From Candidatus Fusobacterium pullicola (GTDB taxonomy: Bacteria > Fusobacteriota > Fusobacteriia > Fusobacteriales > Fusobacteriaceae): a DNA stretch of 52,047 nt. The notes under the pieces were generated by a model. That model worked only from the letters and a program-made list of their open reading frames with translations, was not told the DNA's origin and searched no databases. Of this stretch, positions 1-8,452 are shown piece after piece. Positions within the stretch are counted from its first letter, which is position 1. Each line of letters starts with the position of its first letter. Location of the stretch: positions 1-52,047 of the forward strand of contig JAHLFN010000013.1 of NCBI GenBank assembly GCA_018883725.1, given 5' to 3'. Both the position numbers and the translations under genes were made by a program.

Positions 1-143
1 AATGCAAGGGTTAAGTCTTCGACTTATTGAATTTTTTAGCATTCGATTTCACTGAGTTAATCTAACTTCTCTTCATAAATTACACAATTCTTTGAGTTTT
101 CTTAAATTAATTTACTGGCTGAGTAGTTACAAGCAATTTTAAA
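1..143. other. Left edge, no gene recognised
   Basis: No convincing gene is seen here. A short frame on the plus strand is open from base 2 to a stop at 53-55 but is only 17 codons and has no visible ribosome binding site because the window begins there. A perfect 6-bp stem (12-17 with 21-26) with a three-base loop is present. The stretch lies downstream of the minus-strand META lipoprotein gene and may carry its transcription end, but there is no clear U-tract hairpin. Confidence 0.3.
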
Positions 144-572
144 CTATTTTCCTAAGAACTTTAAAGTTTTTCCGTTTCCAGATAAAGTAACAGTATTACC
201 ATCTATAGAGATAGAGTTTACTTCAGCAAGAGCTTTTAAGTAGTTAGACTCCTCTTCCATTTTAGCTGGAGTTCCTGCCATCATTGTTGAAGCTACATTT
301 TCAATAGCTATCTTATTTCCATCTACTTTAATAGAACCAAAATATCTATTTACTCCAGAGAACCCGTATACTTTTGCAGTTTCAAATGTGATAGTGATAT
401 CTGAATTTTCAAGAGTAAACTCTTTTCCACTTATAGAGTTGATATCTACATAAGTTTGAGTTGATTGAGTTGCATTAGCTACTTTTTCAGCTGCAGCATT
501 TGTTTTTTCAAGAGCAGAACATCCACCTAATAGAGCTCCTGCAAGTGTTAATATTACTAAATTTTTTTTCAT
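144..572 (-). CDS. META-domain (HslJ-like) lipoprotein
   Basis: A 142-residue secreted lipoprotein. The N-terminus is a short basic and hydrophobic signal peptide ending in the lipobox LLGGC (Cys18), so the protein should be membrane-anchored after signal peptidase II cleavage. Residues from about 45 to the end resemble the META domain of HslJ, including a G-x-N-R-Y-F-G segment and a closing Lys-Phe-rich strand. HslJ in E. coli is linked to heat shock and novobiocin resistance, but the molecular role of META domains is not established. It is a single gene with its own promoter at 608-636. The family call is fairly sure; the function is not. Confidence 0.75.
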   Translation of the reverse strand: MKKNLVILTLAGALLGGCSALEKTNAAAEKVANATQSTQTYVDINSISGKEFTLENSDITITFETAKVYGFSGVNRYFGSIKVDGNKIAIENVASTMMAGTPAKMEEESNYLKALAEVNSISIDGNTVTLSGNGKTLKFLGK

Positions 573-607
573 ACTTATCTCTCCTTTATTTTATAAATTG
601 CAATAAT

Positions 608-636
608 ATATTACCATATTTAGTAGAGAATAGCAA
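608..636 (-). promoter_or_regulatory. Promoter of the META lipoprotein gene
   Basis: On the minus strand TTGCTA (631-636) and TAATAT (608-613) are separated by 17 bases, followed by an A/T-rich leader and the GGAGAG ribosome binding site of the lipoprotein gene. Prediction from sequence only. Confidence 0.55.
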
Positions 637-638
637 CT

Positions 639-1445
639 TTATTTTAACTTTTTAAATATTGGTTTCATCTTGTCAAAACTGCATATATACTTGATTCCAA
701 TACTTTTTAAAAATTCATATACAATATCAAAATCCATTGTTAAATGCTCTTTAATATGTGAATCAGAACCTATTGTAAGTATCTCTCCACCTAACTCATG
801 ATATCTTTTAATAATATCTTTGCAAGGATAAAATCTATCCTCTTTATATCTATAACCAGAAGTATTTATTTCAATACCCTTTCCTTTAGATATTAATATT
901 TTTAAAATCTCATCTATTAAATCAGCATTTTTTCTATATTCTAACCCTCTATATTCCTCTCCACCATATCTAGTAACAAAATCCATATGACCATACACAG
1001 AGAAATTATTATAGTTTTTAACATTATCTAATACAGTTTCAAAATAATATTGTTGAAGTTGCTCTTTATTTCTTGTTTTCTGCAACTCTCCCCAAGCTAA
1101 ATCGTGTCTATTAATAGCATGAGTAGAAGCAATAACAAAATCAAAAGGATATTTATTAACTTGAGCTTCTAGGTACTCTCTAGTGTGTGGTTGTATTCCT
1201 ATTTCCACTCCAAGTTTGATATCAAGTTTGCCTTTATATTCTCTCTGATAATTAAGAATAGTTTGAACATACTTATCTAAATCCAAAATCCAATTATCAG
1301 TTATTCCCTCAATATCATACTCTAAATGGTCTGTTATAGCTATATCTTCTAATCCAAGAGATATAGCTTTTTCAAATATTTCTCTTAAATCCTGTTTAGA
1401 ATCTCCAGAAAATTCACTATGAATATGATAATCATTTATAAACAT
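639..1445 (-). CDS. PHP-domain histidinol-phosphatase family protein (HisJ/HisK type)
   Basis: A 268-residue PHP-superfamily metal-dependent phosphoesterase. The metal ligands expected for the family are visible in order: H7-x-H9, D39-H40, E81 in GVEIG, H109 in STHA, H153 in YGHMD, and D228-x-H230 in SDSH. This full set suggests an active enzyme. The closest named group is histidinol-phosphate phosphatase, the penultimate step of histidine synthesis, but related PHP proteins act on other phosphates. No other his biosynthesis gene lies nearby, so the substrate is uncertain. It is monocistronic and divergent from the DUF486 gene. Confidence 0.8.
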   Translation of the reverse strand: MFINDYHIHSEFSGDSKQDLREIFEKAISLGLEDIAITDHLEYDIEGITDNWILDLDKYVQTILNYQREYKGKLDIKLGVEIGIQPHTREYLEAQVNKYPFDFVIASTHAINRHDLAWGELQKTRNKEQLQQYYFETVLDNVKNYNNFSVYGHMDFVTRYGGEEYRGLEYRKNADLIDEILKILISKGKGIEINTSGYRYKEDRFYPCKDIIKRYHELGGEILTIGSDSHIKEHLTMDFDIVYEFLKSIGIKYICSFDKMKPIFKKLK

Positions 1446-1634
1446 CTATCTCACCTCAAATTTTATAAAGCTTTTACTTAAGTATTTTACCACATTTTTA
1501 AGATTAATAGTATTTTATTTTTTTATTATAAAAATATTCAAAAATTTTTTATAAATTTAAAAATAAAATATTGATTTTTTTTATGAAAAGGTATAAAATT
1601 TTTTAGCTAAATATATTTAAGGAGGGAAAAATTT

Positions 1635-1967
1635 ATGAAATTTCTACCAATAGCTTTACTTTTTATTTCAAATATTTTTATGTCTTTTGCATGGTATGGA
1701 CACTTAAAAAATACACATAGTGCTCTATGGTTTGCAATACTTAGTAGCTGGGGAATAGCATTCTTTGAATACTGTTTCTCTATACCAGCTAATAGAATAG
1801 GATCACAATTTTTTACAGTAGCTCAACTGAAAATAATTCAAGAGGTAATCACATTAGTAGTTTTCTCTGGATTCTCGGTTCTTTATTTAAAACAAGAGTT
1901 TAAATTAAACTACATATATGCTTTTCTATGCTTAATAGGGGCAGTATATTTTATGTTTAAAAAATAG
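1635..1967 (+). CDS. DUF486 (DMT-superfamily) small membrane protein
   Basis: A 110-residue protein made almost entirely of four predicted membrane helices. It begins with a hydrophobic FLPIALLFISNIFM-type helix followed by the F-A-W-Y-G-H-L segment typical of DUF486. Family members resemble half of an EamA/DMT transporter and may act as dimers, but no substrate is established. A GGAGGG ribosome binding site lies 8 bases before the ATG. A plausible promoter precedes it (TTGATT at 1571, TATAAA at 1592, spacer 15). It is a single gene, ending in front of a bidirectional terminator shared with the convergent membrane-protein gene. Confidence 0.75.
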   Translation: MKFLPIALLFISNIFMSFAWYGHLKNTHSALWFAILSSWGIAFFEYCFSIPANRIGSQFFTVAQLKIIQEVITLVVFSGFSVLYLKQEFKLNYIYAFLCLIGAVYFMFKK

Positions 1968-1984
1968 CTTGAATTGTAGAAAAG

Positions 1985-2007
1985 CTTGTTTTATACGTAT
2001 AAACAAG
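1985..2007. repeat. Near-perfect 23-bp palindrome
   Basis: The half-site CTTGTTTTATA is mirrored by TATAAACAAG around a central CG, with one base of asymmetry. It lies 18 bases past the stop of the DUF486 gene and has only a weak T-rich tail, so it could be a transcript-end hairpin or a protein-binding palindrome. Confidence 0.4.
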
Positions 2008-2050
2008 ATATCTTTATTTAGAATGGTTCTAAAATGATTTCATTAAAAAT

Positions 2051-2084
2051 AAAAAAGCCCTAGAATAATATCTACGGCTTTTTT
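2051..2084. terminator. Bidirectional intrinsic terminator
   Basis: The arms AAAAAAGCC (2051-2059) and GGCTTTTTT (2076-2084), plus an inner TAGA/TCTA pair around a C-C mismatch, form a hairpin flanked by A and T tracts on both sides. It serves the convergent DUF486 and FUSC-like genes and overlaps the last codons of the latter. Confidence 0.8.
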
Positions 2085-3034
2085 ATTTTCTTCATATAAT
2101 CTTTTTTGATTTCTAAAAATACTTCAATATCATTTAAAAATTGAAATAGCATAGCTCTACTTTCAAATTCAACTCTTGTTTGAGGTAAGGGCATATTTTT
2201 GAATATCTCTCTTACATTTTCTAATTCAACTAATACCTCTTGATAGAGTTTATCTACCCCTATAGCATCAGCTACCTTTCTAGTAAATTCAGATATGATA
2301 TGAGCATGGGCACTACTTATATAGAAACGATAAAAATGATTTCTCATTCTTAATAGAACCTTATATTGACTTCTTTTCATTTGAAAAAACTCAATCTCTT
2401 CTCTTGAACTAGTAAAAATATCGTTGTTAAACTCTTTAAAGGCTATATCTCTAGCTGAATCTAATTCACTTTTTAGCTCTTTAAACAGAGTTTCTTCATC
2501 AATGAATACAGAGCCAGTAATTAAAACATCTCCAAAATAGTTAATAAGAGTTTTCATAAGCAAATCTATATTTTTTCTTTTTTCATTTAACTCTTTTTTC
2601 ATATTAGGCATATATGAATTTAAGATGAGAGCTACTAAAATTCCCAGTAGAAGTATGTATATTTCATTTTTTACTATATCAAATGAAACAGTTTTTAAAC
2701 TTAATATATGAGTAGCTAATACTACTGTAGCTAAAAAACCTTGAAATAGGTTAAATTTAAGACAAATAGGCATAAATACCAAAATAAATATTCCAAAGAC
2801 AAAGGGAGTATAGCCTAGAGCTTCAAAAAATACAACAGCTATAAAAAGACCAATAAGAGAAGCTATAAATCTCTCCAATGCAATTTTTAAAGATTCTTTT
2901 TTAGTAGCTTGAATACTTATTATTGTAACTACTCCAGCTGTTACTCCAAATTTTATTCCTAAAAGTTCTGCAAGATAGATAGAGATAAAAGTTCCTATAG
3001 CTGTTTTTATAACTTTATGGTCTATATATTTCAT
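2072..3034 (-). CDS. FUSC/aromatic acid exporter-like membrane protein
   Basis: About 320 residues from the ATG at 3034, which is preceded by GGAGG at 5 bases spacing; an in-frame ATG 39 bases further upstream lacks such a site. The N-terminal half has about six hydrophobic helices and begins like the ArAE_1/FUSC-like group (KTAIGTFISIYLAELLG). The C-terminal half (from about residue 145) is a long charged helical cytoplasmic domain. Relatives are annotated as aromatic acid exporters or YgaE/DUF939 proteins, but no substrate can be read from the sequence. It is a single gene whose 3' end overlaps the terminator. Confidence 0.7.
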   Translation of the reverse strand: MKYIDHKVIKTAIGTFISIYLAELLGIKFGVTAGVVTIISIQATKKESLKIALERFIASLIGLFIAVVFFEALGYTPFVFGIFILVFMPICLKFNLFQGFLATVVLATHILSLKTVSFDIVKNEIYILLLGILVALILNSYMPNMKKELNEKRKNIDLLMKTLINYFGDVLITGSVFIDEETLFKELKSELDSARDIAFKEFNNDIFTSSREEIEFFQMKRSQYKVLLRMRNHFYRFYISSAHAHIISEFTRKVADAIGVDKLYQEVLVELENVREIFKNMPLPQTRVEFESRAMLFQFLNDIEVFLEIKKDYMKKIKKP

Positions 3035-3110
3035 AATTCCTCCAATTTTAATATTACTAATTAATTTTAACATATTTATATTTATAAATCTACATTGAGT
3101 TTAAGAGAAT

Positions 3111-3160
3111 AAAAAAGAGAAGAGATTACTTTCTTATAATTAAAAGCAACACTTCTCTTT
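3111..3160 (-). terminator. Intrinsic terminator after the aminotransferase gene
   Basis: Read on the minus strand, AAAGAGAAG (3152-3160) pairs with CTTCTCTTT (3114-3122) and is followed by a run of six T. The loop is long, about 29 bases. Confidence 0.6.
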
Positions 3161-3201
3161 ATAATGTTAAAATAATTTTATTATGCTAGGTTAATATATA
3201 T

Positions 3202-4452
3202 TTATTTTTTAGCCTCATCAATAATAGATTTTATTCTTTTAGCCAGACCACTTATCTTTTTCTTTGTAACACTACATACTGCTATTCTTATTCCCTTATC
3301 TAATACCACAGTGTAGATATGATTTTTTTCAAGTAATTCTTCAACCTTTAGAGTATACTCACCTGTTGGAATAGCAAGGAAGAAACCACTTATATATGGA
3401 AGAACTTCTAAGTTACACTCTTTAGCTTCAGTTAAGAAAATATCCGCCCTCTCTTTTATAAGATTTCTATAGAACTCTCTCTCTTTTTCAAGTTGAGCAC
3501 TCTTTTTTTCATCTAAGATAATATTGCTAAACATCTTCATTCCACCTCTAGAGATATTAGACCAAGTTGAACGACAGCTAAAAGAGTTAGCATCATAGAA
3601 CTCTTCAATAACTTTTTTAGAAGTAGAAAGAGCCACTTGAGCTCCCACTCTCATACCATAACAAGTTAAAGATTTTGATAGACTAAAAGTAAAAATAGTT
3701 AAAATATTTTCTGGAAGATTTTTAAAGATTTCAAAGTATTCTTTTTTCTCTTCATTATTTCTATCATCAAAATCAATATAGGCAACATCTAAAATAAGAA
3801 TGATATTAGCTAATTTAGAAGCAGAGATTAAAATTTTTCTAACCTCTTTCCACTCTTCAATAGATAATCTATATCCAGTTGGATTTTGACAAGGGTCATT
3901 GATAATAATAACAACATTATCCTGTTTGTTTGCTAATTTTTCTACTCTCATTTCAAAATCCTTGAGGTCAAATTTATTTTCTTTATTAAAAAGAGTATAA
4001 AAATCACAACTTCCATTTTTTTCTTTAGCCATCAGTATATATGGACTCCATAACCATTTTGGTAAAAGTATTGTATCTCCGTAATTAAGATAGTTTTTTA
4101 TACTATTACTTATTGCTCCAGTTCCTCCAGGAGTTGCAATAACCTCAAGGTGATGTCCATTAAAAAAATTTTTATAATCTCTACCAAAAAGAGAAATTTT
4201 TACACTTTCATTGTATTCAGGAGCACCTGTGAAAGATGAAGCATATCCAGCTAATTCTTCTGCTGGCAGTTCTCTAAATACCTCCATAGCTGTATTTAAT
4301 ACAACTAATTTACCATTTTCATCATAAAGAGAACCTATAGTGGCATTAACTACATTTTCTTCACCAAAAGTTACCATAGCTTCCTTAGCTTTTTTAGCCG
4401 TACTAAATACCTTATCTATAAGTTTTCTTTCTCCCAAGTCTTTTGCTAACAT
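3202..4452 (-). CDS. PLP-dependent class I/II aminotransferase
   Basis: A 416-residue fold-type I aminotransferase. Landmarks in order: a glycine-rich TPGGTGA loop (107-113), N190-P191-T192-G193, D222 and Y225 in LDVAY, the PLP lysine K260 in SLSKS, and R268 in GMRVG. This spacing matches aromatic and aspartate aminotransferase-like enzymes, so it likely moves amino groups between an amino acid and 2-oxoglutarate in the cytosol; tyrosine or phenylalanine is a reasonable but unproven substrate. A GGAGG site precedes the ATG. It lies 11 bases downstream of the lipoprotein gene that ends at 4464, so the two are probably cotranscribed. Confidence 0.85.
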   Translation of the reverse strand: MLAKDLGERKLIDKVFSTAKKAKEAMVTFGEENVVNATIGSLYDENGKLVVLNTAMEVFRELPAEELAGYASSFTGAPEYNESVKISLFGRDYKNFFNGHHLEVIATPGGTGAISNSIKNYLNYGDTILLPKWLWSPYILMAKEKNGSCDFYTLFNKENKFDLKDFEMRVEKLANKQDNVVIIINDPCQNPTGYRLSIEEWKEVRKILISASKLANIILILDVAYIDFDDRNNEEKKEYFEIFKNLPENILTIFTFSLSKSLTCYGMRVGAQVALSTSKKVIEEFYDANSFSCRSTWSNISRGGMKMFSNIILDEKKSAQLEKEREFYRNLIKERADIFLTEAKECNLEVLPYISGFFLAIPTGEYTLKVEELLEKNHIYTVVLDKGIRIAVCSVTKKKISGLAKRIKSIIDEAKK

Positions 4453-4463
4453 TTATTTCCTCC

Positions 4464-5630
4464 TTACCAATCTATTATTCTATTAGAATCTAATTTTTTT
4501 AATACATCATTTAACTCTTCATTTCCAAGAAGTAGGACCTGTCTTTCAAGCTGTTCTCTGTTCATAACATATTTTTCAGATTCACTTATTGGAAATCTAA
4601 ATGGTCTTATTCCATATGGAAAAGGACGAAGAGGATAATACTCATACCAAACAGCTCTATCTTCATATGCAATCTTTTTACTATTTGTAGAGATAGAATA
4701 ACCATTTTTTTCTATTAAATTATAATCTAGTTGGTATTCCATAGCTGTAGTTTTAATGTGTTTTACATATCTGTAAAATATTTCAACCTCAACCTCTCTC
4801 TCTACAGGAACCCATCTCTCAACTTGTATAGCCTTTCCATCTACTATTTTAGTTTCTATAACTTTTTCCATAACTGTTTTTCTGACTCTTTCAATATAGC
4901 TATCTATACCACTTTGCACTGTTGTTTGTGGTGGAAAATAGAGAATATTAGAGATATTTATATCGAACTTTAAGTTATAATTTTTGCTATTTCCAATGGA
5001 GAAGAGCGGGTAATTTTTAAAATTTTCATTAAAAAGAGTTTTTAAATTATTATTAAAAGCTCTATTCTCCCCATTAAAGATTAGTAAAAATTTTCCTAAA
5101 GCTGAATTTCTACTACTTATATATTTTTCATCAATGTCTTTTCTTAAATCTAAATCATATATTTTAGCTTGAGAAAAGTAACCAAAGGCTCTCAATTTCT
5201 CTTCATATGTTTCAGTTCGAGTACCATTACCTATTGTAAAAAAGCTTTGAGCTAACTCCTTTTTTATATCTACTCTTTCAGCTTGAGGTGGTTTTATAAT
5301 AGCTATAGAGTTTTTACTTGCGGTTGGCAATTTATAGTATATCTCTTGAACTCTCAAAAGGTTAAGAAGAGCCTTTGTATACCCTATGATATCTCTACCA
5401 CGAGTAATATCTAGCTCATCATAATATTGTTTTTCTGCATTCGGATAGATTACTTCGAAAGCATCTAGAGCTCTTCTATCTTCACTATTTTCTTTAAGAA
5501 TATTGTAAAGCTCTGTTAGAGAAGCTACATAATTTCCGTTATCAGCTTTTTTTATTGCATCTTTTACTTGAAAATATGTACAACTACATAGAAAAGATGA
5601 AAGTATAAAAAGAATAAAAAACTTTTTCAT
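4464..5630 (-). CDS. Lipoprotein of unknown function
   Basis: I do not recognise a characterised family. The start is set at the ATG at 5630, directly behind GGAGGTG; it gives 388 residues beginning MKKFFILFILSSFLCSCTYF, a lipoprotein signal peptide with the acylated Cys in SSFLCSC. Residues 20-75 look like a tetratricopeptide-type helical pair (ADNGNYVASLTELYNIL), and the remainder is rich in Lys, Tyr and Asn with no known motif. An acidic/basic segment near residues 265-285 (EVEVEIFYRY) may be beta-rich. It is probably cotranscribed with the aminotransferase gene. It should sit in the periplasm, anchored to a membrane. Confidence 0.7.
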   Translation of the reverse strand: MKKFFILFILSSFLCSCTYFQVKDAIKKADNGNYVASLTELYNILKENSEDRRALDAFEVIYPNAEKQYYDELDITRGRDIIGYTKALLNLLRVQEIYYKLPTASKNSIAIIKPPQAERVDIKKELAQSFFTIGNGTRTETYEEKLRAFGYFSQAKIYDLDLRKDIDEKYISSRNSALGKFLLIFNGENRAFNNNLKTLFNENFKNYPLFSIGNSKNYNLKFDINISNILYFPPQTTVQSGIDSYIERVRKTVMEKVIETKIVDGKAIQVERWVPVEREVEVEIFYRYVKHIKTTAMEYQLDYNLIEKNGYSISTNSKKIAYEDRAVWYEYYPLRPFPYGIRPFRFPISESEKYVMNREQLERQVLLLGNEELNDVLKKLDSNRIIDW

Positions 5631-5683
5631 AACACCTCCAAAACTTAACAAAAATATTATACCATTTTTTCGAAAAAATAAAA

Positions 5684-6439
5684 CTATTTTTTTATCTTTT
5701 TTTCTTGAATTTTTTTTAAAGATTTTAATTTAATTTTTAAAGGAATAAATTTATCAAGAAAATAGAGGAGTTTATTTAATTTTCCGGGAATGATAATACT
5801 CTTTTTATTTTGAATACCTTTCCATAATTCATTAGCTACCTCTTCAGGAGTGGTAACGTAGAGTTTTTCAAATTTTGAAAGTTCTCTATCCATTCCCTTA
5901 AAACCTGTTTTAGTAGGGCCAGGAGCAAGTAGATATACTTCAATACCTCTATCTCTTCCCTCCTCATAAAGAGATAGTGTCAGAGAGTTTACAAAGGCTT
6001 TTGTTCCATAATATACACTCATAAGTGGTCCACCCTGTTGAAAACCAGCAGTAGAGGAGATATTTACAATCTTTCCTTCGCCTTTTAAAACCATTTTTTT
6101 ATAGAAATGGTGAGTAAATTTTACAAGAGCGAGGTTATTTACCTCTATTAATTTTTTAATTTTATCAAATTCAAGATTTTCAAAATAATCAATCTCACCA
6201 ATCCCAGCACCATTGATTAGAATATCTATATTTTCATTATCTATCTCATTCAAAAATTTATCAATCTCTTTTTCAATATCAATGTTGAGAGCATAGCTTT
6301 TAACATTATAAATCTCTTCTAAATATTTTAATTTGCTATGATCTCTTCCAACTGCTATAATTTCATAGTTATTTTTATAAAAAACTTTTATAATCTCCTC
6401 ACCAATACCACCAGTAGCTCCAGTAATTAAAACTTTCAT
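5684..6439 (-). CDS. Short-chain dehydrogenase/reductase
   Basis: A 251-residue classical SDR. The NAD(P) motif TGATGGIG spans 6-13, NGAG is at 76-79, and the catalytic set is S129/T130 with Y143-x-x-x-K147. R32 and D33 after the second strand are compatible with NADP(H) preference. The C-terminus carries a basic and hydrophobic extension (KLLYFLDKFIPLKIK), as in DltE/YqjQ-like SDRs, which may touch the membrane. Substrate unknown. It has a GGAG site before the ATG and is separated from the upstream rlpA-like gene by a terminator, so it is probably transcribed alone. Confidence 0.85.
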   Translation of the reverse strand: MKVLITGATGGIGEEIIKVFYKNNYEIIAVGRDHSKLKYLEEIYNVKSYALNIDIEKEIDKFLNEIDNENIDILINGAGIGEIDYFENLEFDKIKKLIEVNNLALVKFTHHFYKKMVLKGEGKIVNISSTAGFQQGGPLMSVYYGTKAFVNSLTLSLYEEGRDRGIEVYLLAPGPTKTGFKGMDRELSKFEKLYVTTPEEVANELWKGIQNKKSIIIPGKLNKLLYFLDKFIPLKIKLKSLKKIQEKKIKK

Positions 6440-6470
6440 TTTTAAACTCCTTATTAACTTATATTATAAT

Positions 6471-6530
6471 AAAAAAGAGAGTTAATCATTTTAGCTTTAA
6501 TAGCTTAAAATTAGAAAACCCTCTCTTTCT
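6471..6530 (-). terminator. Intrinsic terminator after the rlpA-like gene
   Basis: On the minus strand AAAGAGAG pairs with CTCTCTTT, with an inner stem around AGCT/AGCT, and a run of six T follows. It sits between the rlpA-like gene and the SDR gene. Confidence 0.65.
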
Positions 6531-6536
6531 TTCATT

Positions 6537-6956
6537 TTATATTCCTTTGATATATTTTTTATACTCAGTTGAAGTAAATTTAGGACTTCCATGTTTATAT
6601 TTGAAAGTATTTTTTTGACTAACTACTTCAATTTTTACATCTATTAATCCATTAGCTGTTGAAGCAATTTTTGAAAAGGCAGCTTTACTTAAATCTATCT
6701 TTCTACCATATTTTTCAAAACCACCTCTGTCTGTAACTACGACTAAAACAGATTTTTTATTTTCATTATTTGTAACCTTTAATACAGTTCCAAAAGGATA
6801 TTCATTTGAGGCACAAGTAAGTTGATTTGAATCAAAAACATAACCACTAGCAGTTAATTTTCCTTCAAATCCCTTTCCATACCAGCTAGCTGTTCCAGTA
6901 GAAGTACATGCAACAAAAAGCATTAGAATTAAGCTTAATAAAAAATATCTCACACT
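6537..6956 (-). CDS. rlpA: RlpA-like double-psi beta-barrel lipoprotein
   Basis: About 139 residues. A GTG at 6956 is preferred as the start because GAGAGG lies five bases before it; an in-frame ATG 12 bases upstream overlaps that site. The N-terminus is a short signal peptide ending in LFVAC, a lipobox. The rest is one double-psi beta-barrel with the RlpA hallmarks TASWYG, TASG, PFGT and TDRG followed by R-x-I-D-L-S. RlpA-family proteins bind or cleave peptidoglycan at the septum. There is no SPOR domain, so this is a minimal form. It lies 26 bases downstream of the DUF368 gene and could be cotranscribed with it. Confidence 0.8.
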   Translation of the reverse strand, partial: SVRYFLLSLILMLFVACTSTGTASWYGKGFEGKLTASGYVFDSNQLTCASNEYPFGTVLKVTNNENKKSVLVVVTDRGGFEKYGRKIDLSKAAFSKIASTANGLIDVKIEVVSQKNTFKYKHGSPKFTSTEYKKYIKGI

Positions 6957-6982
6957 ATCCTCTCCCATTTATATAAATTTTA

Positions 6983-7783
6983 TTAATATAGACTTAACCA
7001 AATTTGTAAAATTGATACAACTATTATTCCTGTTATGAAAAATAGTGTAACACTTCTATGTTTTTGAAGTAATATATTTATAAGTTTAGAGATAAGAACA
7101 AGTCCAATCAACATTCCTAAGCTAAAAGCTGTCAGTGGAATAATATATAAGTTTGTTATAATTTCCCATAATGATGAATAACTCATTATATGGATAAGAT
7201 TAGAGAAAAACTTATTAATAAATCCTAAAATATTGTAGTACTCTCCTAACATAAGAAGTAGTAGAGAACCAGATATACCAGGTATAATCATAGCTCCAGC
7301 AGCCACTCCACCACAGGCAAAAAGCTTTAAGGCATAGCTAGTAGTAATAACAGTAACCAACTCTTGTGAATGACCATCTTTTCCTAATTTATAATCTAAA
7401 TATACAAAGATTGAAGTAAGAAAAGCTCCTAAACAGAAAGATAGGATATTTTTAATATCTTTTTTATTTTCTCCTTTTATAATATAAGGAATAGATGGAA
7501 GGATAAGTAAACTAAATCCTCCAGCAGTAGCTCTAGGGTAGTTAGTAAAACAAAATTCAATAACTCTTGCAAAGAGAATTATTCCAATTGCTGCTCCACT
7601 TCCAATTTGTAATAAAAATTTTATGTATTCTATCTTTTTCTTAATAGGAGCAGTAGGAAAGTTACCAATTGCTTCAGTAAGTTTATCATACACTCCCATA
7701 ATAATAGCTAAAGTTCCCCCAGATACTCCAGGCATAATATTAGCTATACCAATAATAATTCCCTTTAAAAAAAGTTGTAACAT
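6983..7783 (-). CDS. DUF368 family polyprenyl-phosphate transporter (PopT-like)
   Basis: A 266-residue integral membrane protein with about eight helices. It carries the two DUF368 signature repeats, IMPGVSGGT near residue 16 and a matching IIPGISGSL near 170, which form an inverted repeat architecture. DUF368 proteins have been shown in Gram-positive bacteria and Vibrio to recycle undecaprenyl phosphate across the cytoplasmic membrane for cell wall synthesis; that role is assigned here by family. It lies 12 bases after the carbonic anhydrase gene and is followed by the rlpA-like gene, so the three may form one transcript from the promoter at 8415-8443. Confidence 0.85.
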   Translation of the reverse strand: MLQLFLKGIIIGIANIMPGVSGGTLAIIMGVYDKLTEAIGNFPTAPIKKKIEYIKFLLQIGSGAAIGIILFARVIEFCFTNYPRATAGGFSLLILPSIPYIIKGENKKDIKNILSFCLGAFLTSIFVYLDYKLGKDGHSQELVTVITTSYALKLFACGGVAAGAMIIPGISGSLLLLMLGEYYNILGFINKFFSNLIHIMSYSSLWEIITNLYIIPLTAFSLGMLIGLVLISKLINILLQKHRSVTLFFITGIIVVSILQIWLSLY

Positions 7784-7795
7784 CTCATCCCCTCA

Positions 7796-8371
7796 CTAAA
7801 TATAATCAAATCCATTAATTACTACATCTAATCTTCCAGTCTCAGGGTCCATAATTAGACCATGAATAGCTATATTATCTGGCATAAGTGGGTGATTTTT
7901 TACCTTTGCTACACTCTCTTTTACAGACTCTTCAACACAATCAAATCCATGTAACCATTGTTTAACTTTTATTCCAGCACGAGAAAGAGTATCTAAAGTT
8001 TTTATATCAATACCTTGATCAATCATTTTTTTGATTAATTTATCAGTATTCATACTACTTATACCACAGTCATAGTGTCCAATTATAAAAATTTCCTTAA
8101 TATCAAATTCATAGATACAGATTAGTAAACTTCTCATAGCACTTCCGAATGGATGAATAACAGTACCACCAGCATTTTTTATGATTTTAGCATCTCCATT
8201 TTTCAAGTCTAAAGCCTTAGGTAGTAGTTCAGTAAGTCTTGTATCCATACATGAAAGTATAGCAATTTTTTTATCAGGATATTTTGTTGTATTGTACTTT
8301 TCATACTCTTTATTTTCAACAAATTCCTTGTTAAATTTTAAAATTTCTTCTAGATTGTTTAAAGTTTCCAT
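7796..8371 (-). CDS. Beta-carbonic anhydrase
   Basis: About 191 residues from the ATG at 8371, which lies five bases after GAGGTG; a TTG one codon earlier is less likely. It is a beta-class carbonic anhydrase of the small, Gram-positive/archaeal-type group. Zinc ligands and the Asp-Arg dyad are visible as C41-x-D43-x-R45, H99 and C102, in SCMDTR and GHYDCG. It interconverts CO2 and bicarbonate in the cytosol, probably for carboxylation or pH control. A strong promoter lies upstream, and the DUF368 and rlpA-like genes follow closely. Confidence 0.88.
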   Translation of the reverse strand: METLNNLEEILKFNKEFVENKEYEKYNTTKYPDKKIAILSCMDTRLTELLPKALDLKNGDAKIIKNAGGTVIHPFGSAMRSLLICIYEFDIKEIFIIGHYDCGISSMNTDKLIKKMIDQGIDIKTLDTLSRAGIKVKQWLHGFDCVEESVKESVAKVKNHPLMPDNIAIHGLIMDPETGRLDVVINGFDYI

Positions 8372-8414
8372 CAAATCACCTCATAAAAAATTTCAGTAAG
8401 TTTTTATTTAGGAT

Positions 8415-8443
8415 ATTTTAACTTAATTATCAAACTATGTCAA
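8415..8443 (-). promoter_or_regulatory. Promoter of the carbonic anhydrase gene
   Basis: On the minus strand TTGACA (438-443 of kilobase 8) and TAAAAT (8415-8420) are 17 bases apart, upstream of the carbonic anhydrase start. Confidence 0.7.
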
Positions 8444-8452
8444 GTTATCTAT

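Noticed and set aside
1-55. 3' end of a gene entering from the left
   Set aside because: Only 17 codons are available without recognisable protein motif; cannot be supported.
4731-4973. Small plus-strand frame inside the lipoprotein gene
   Set aside because: It has no ribosome binding site, is low-complexity in Ser, Phe and Tyr, and is antisense to a convincing gene.
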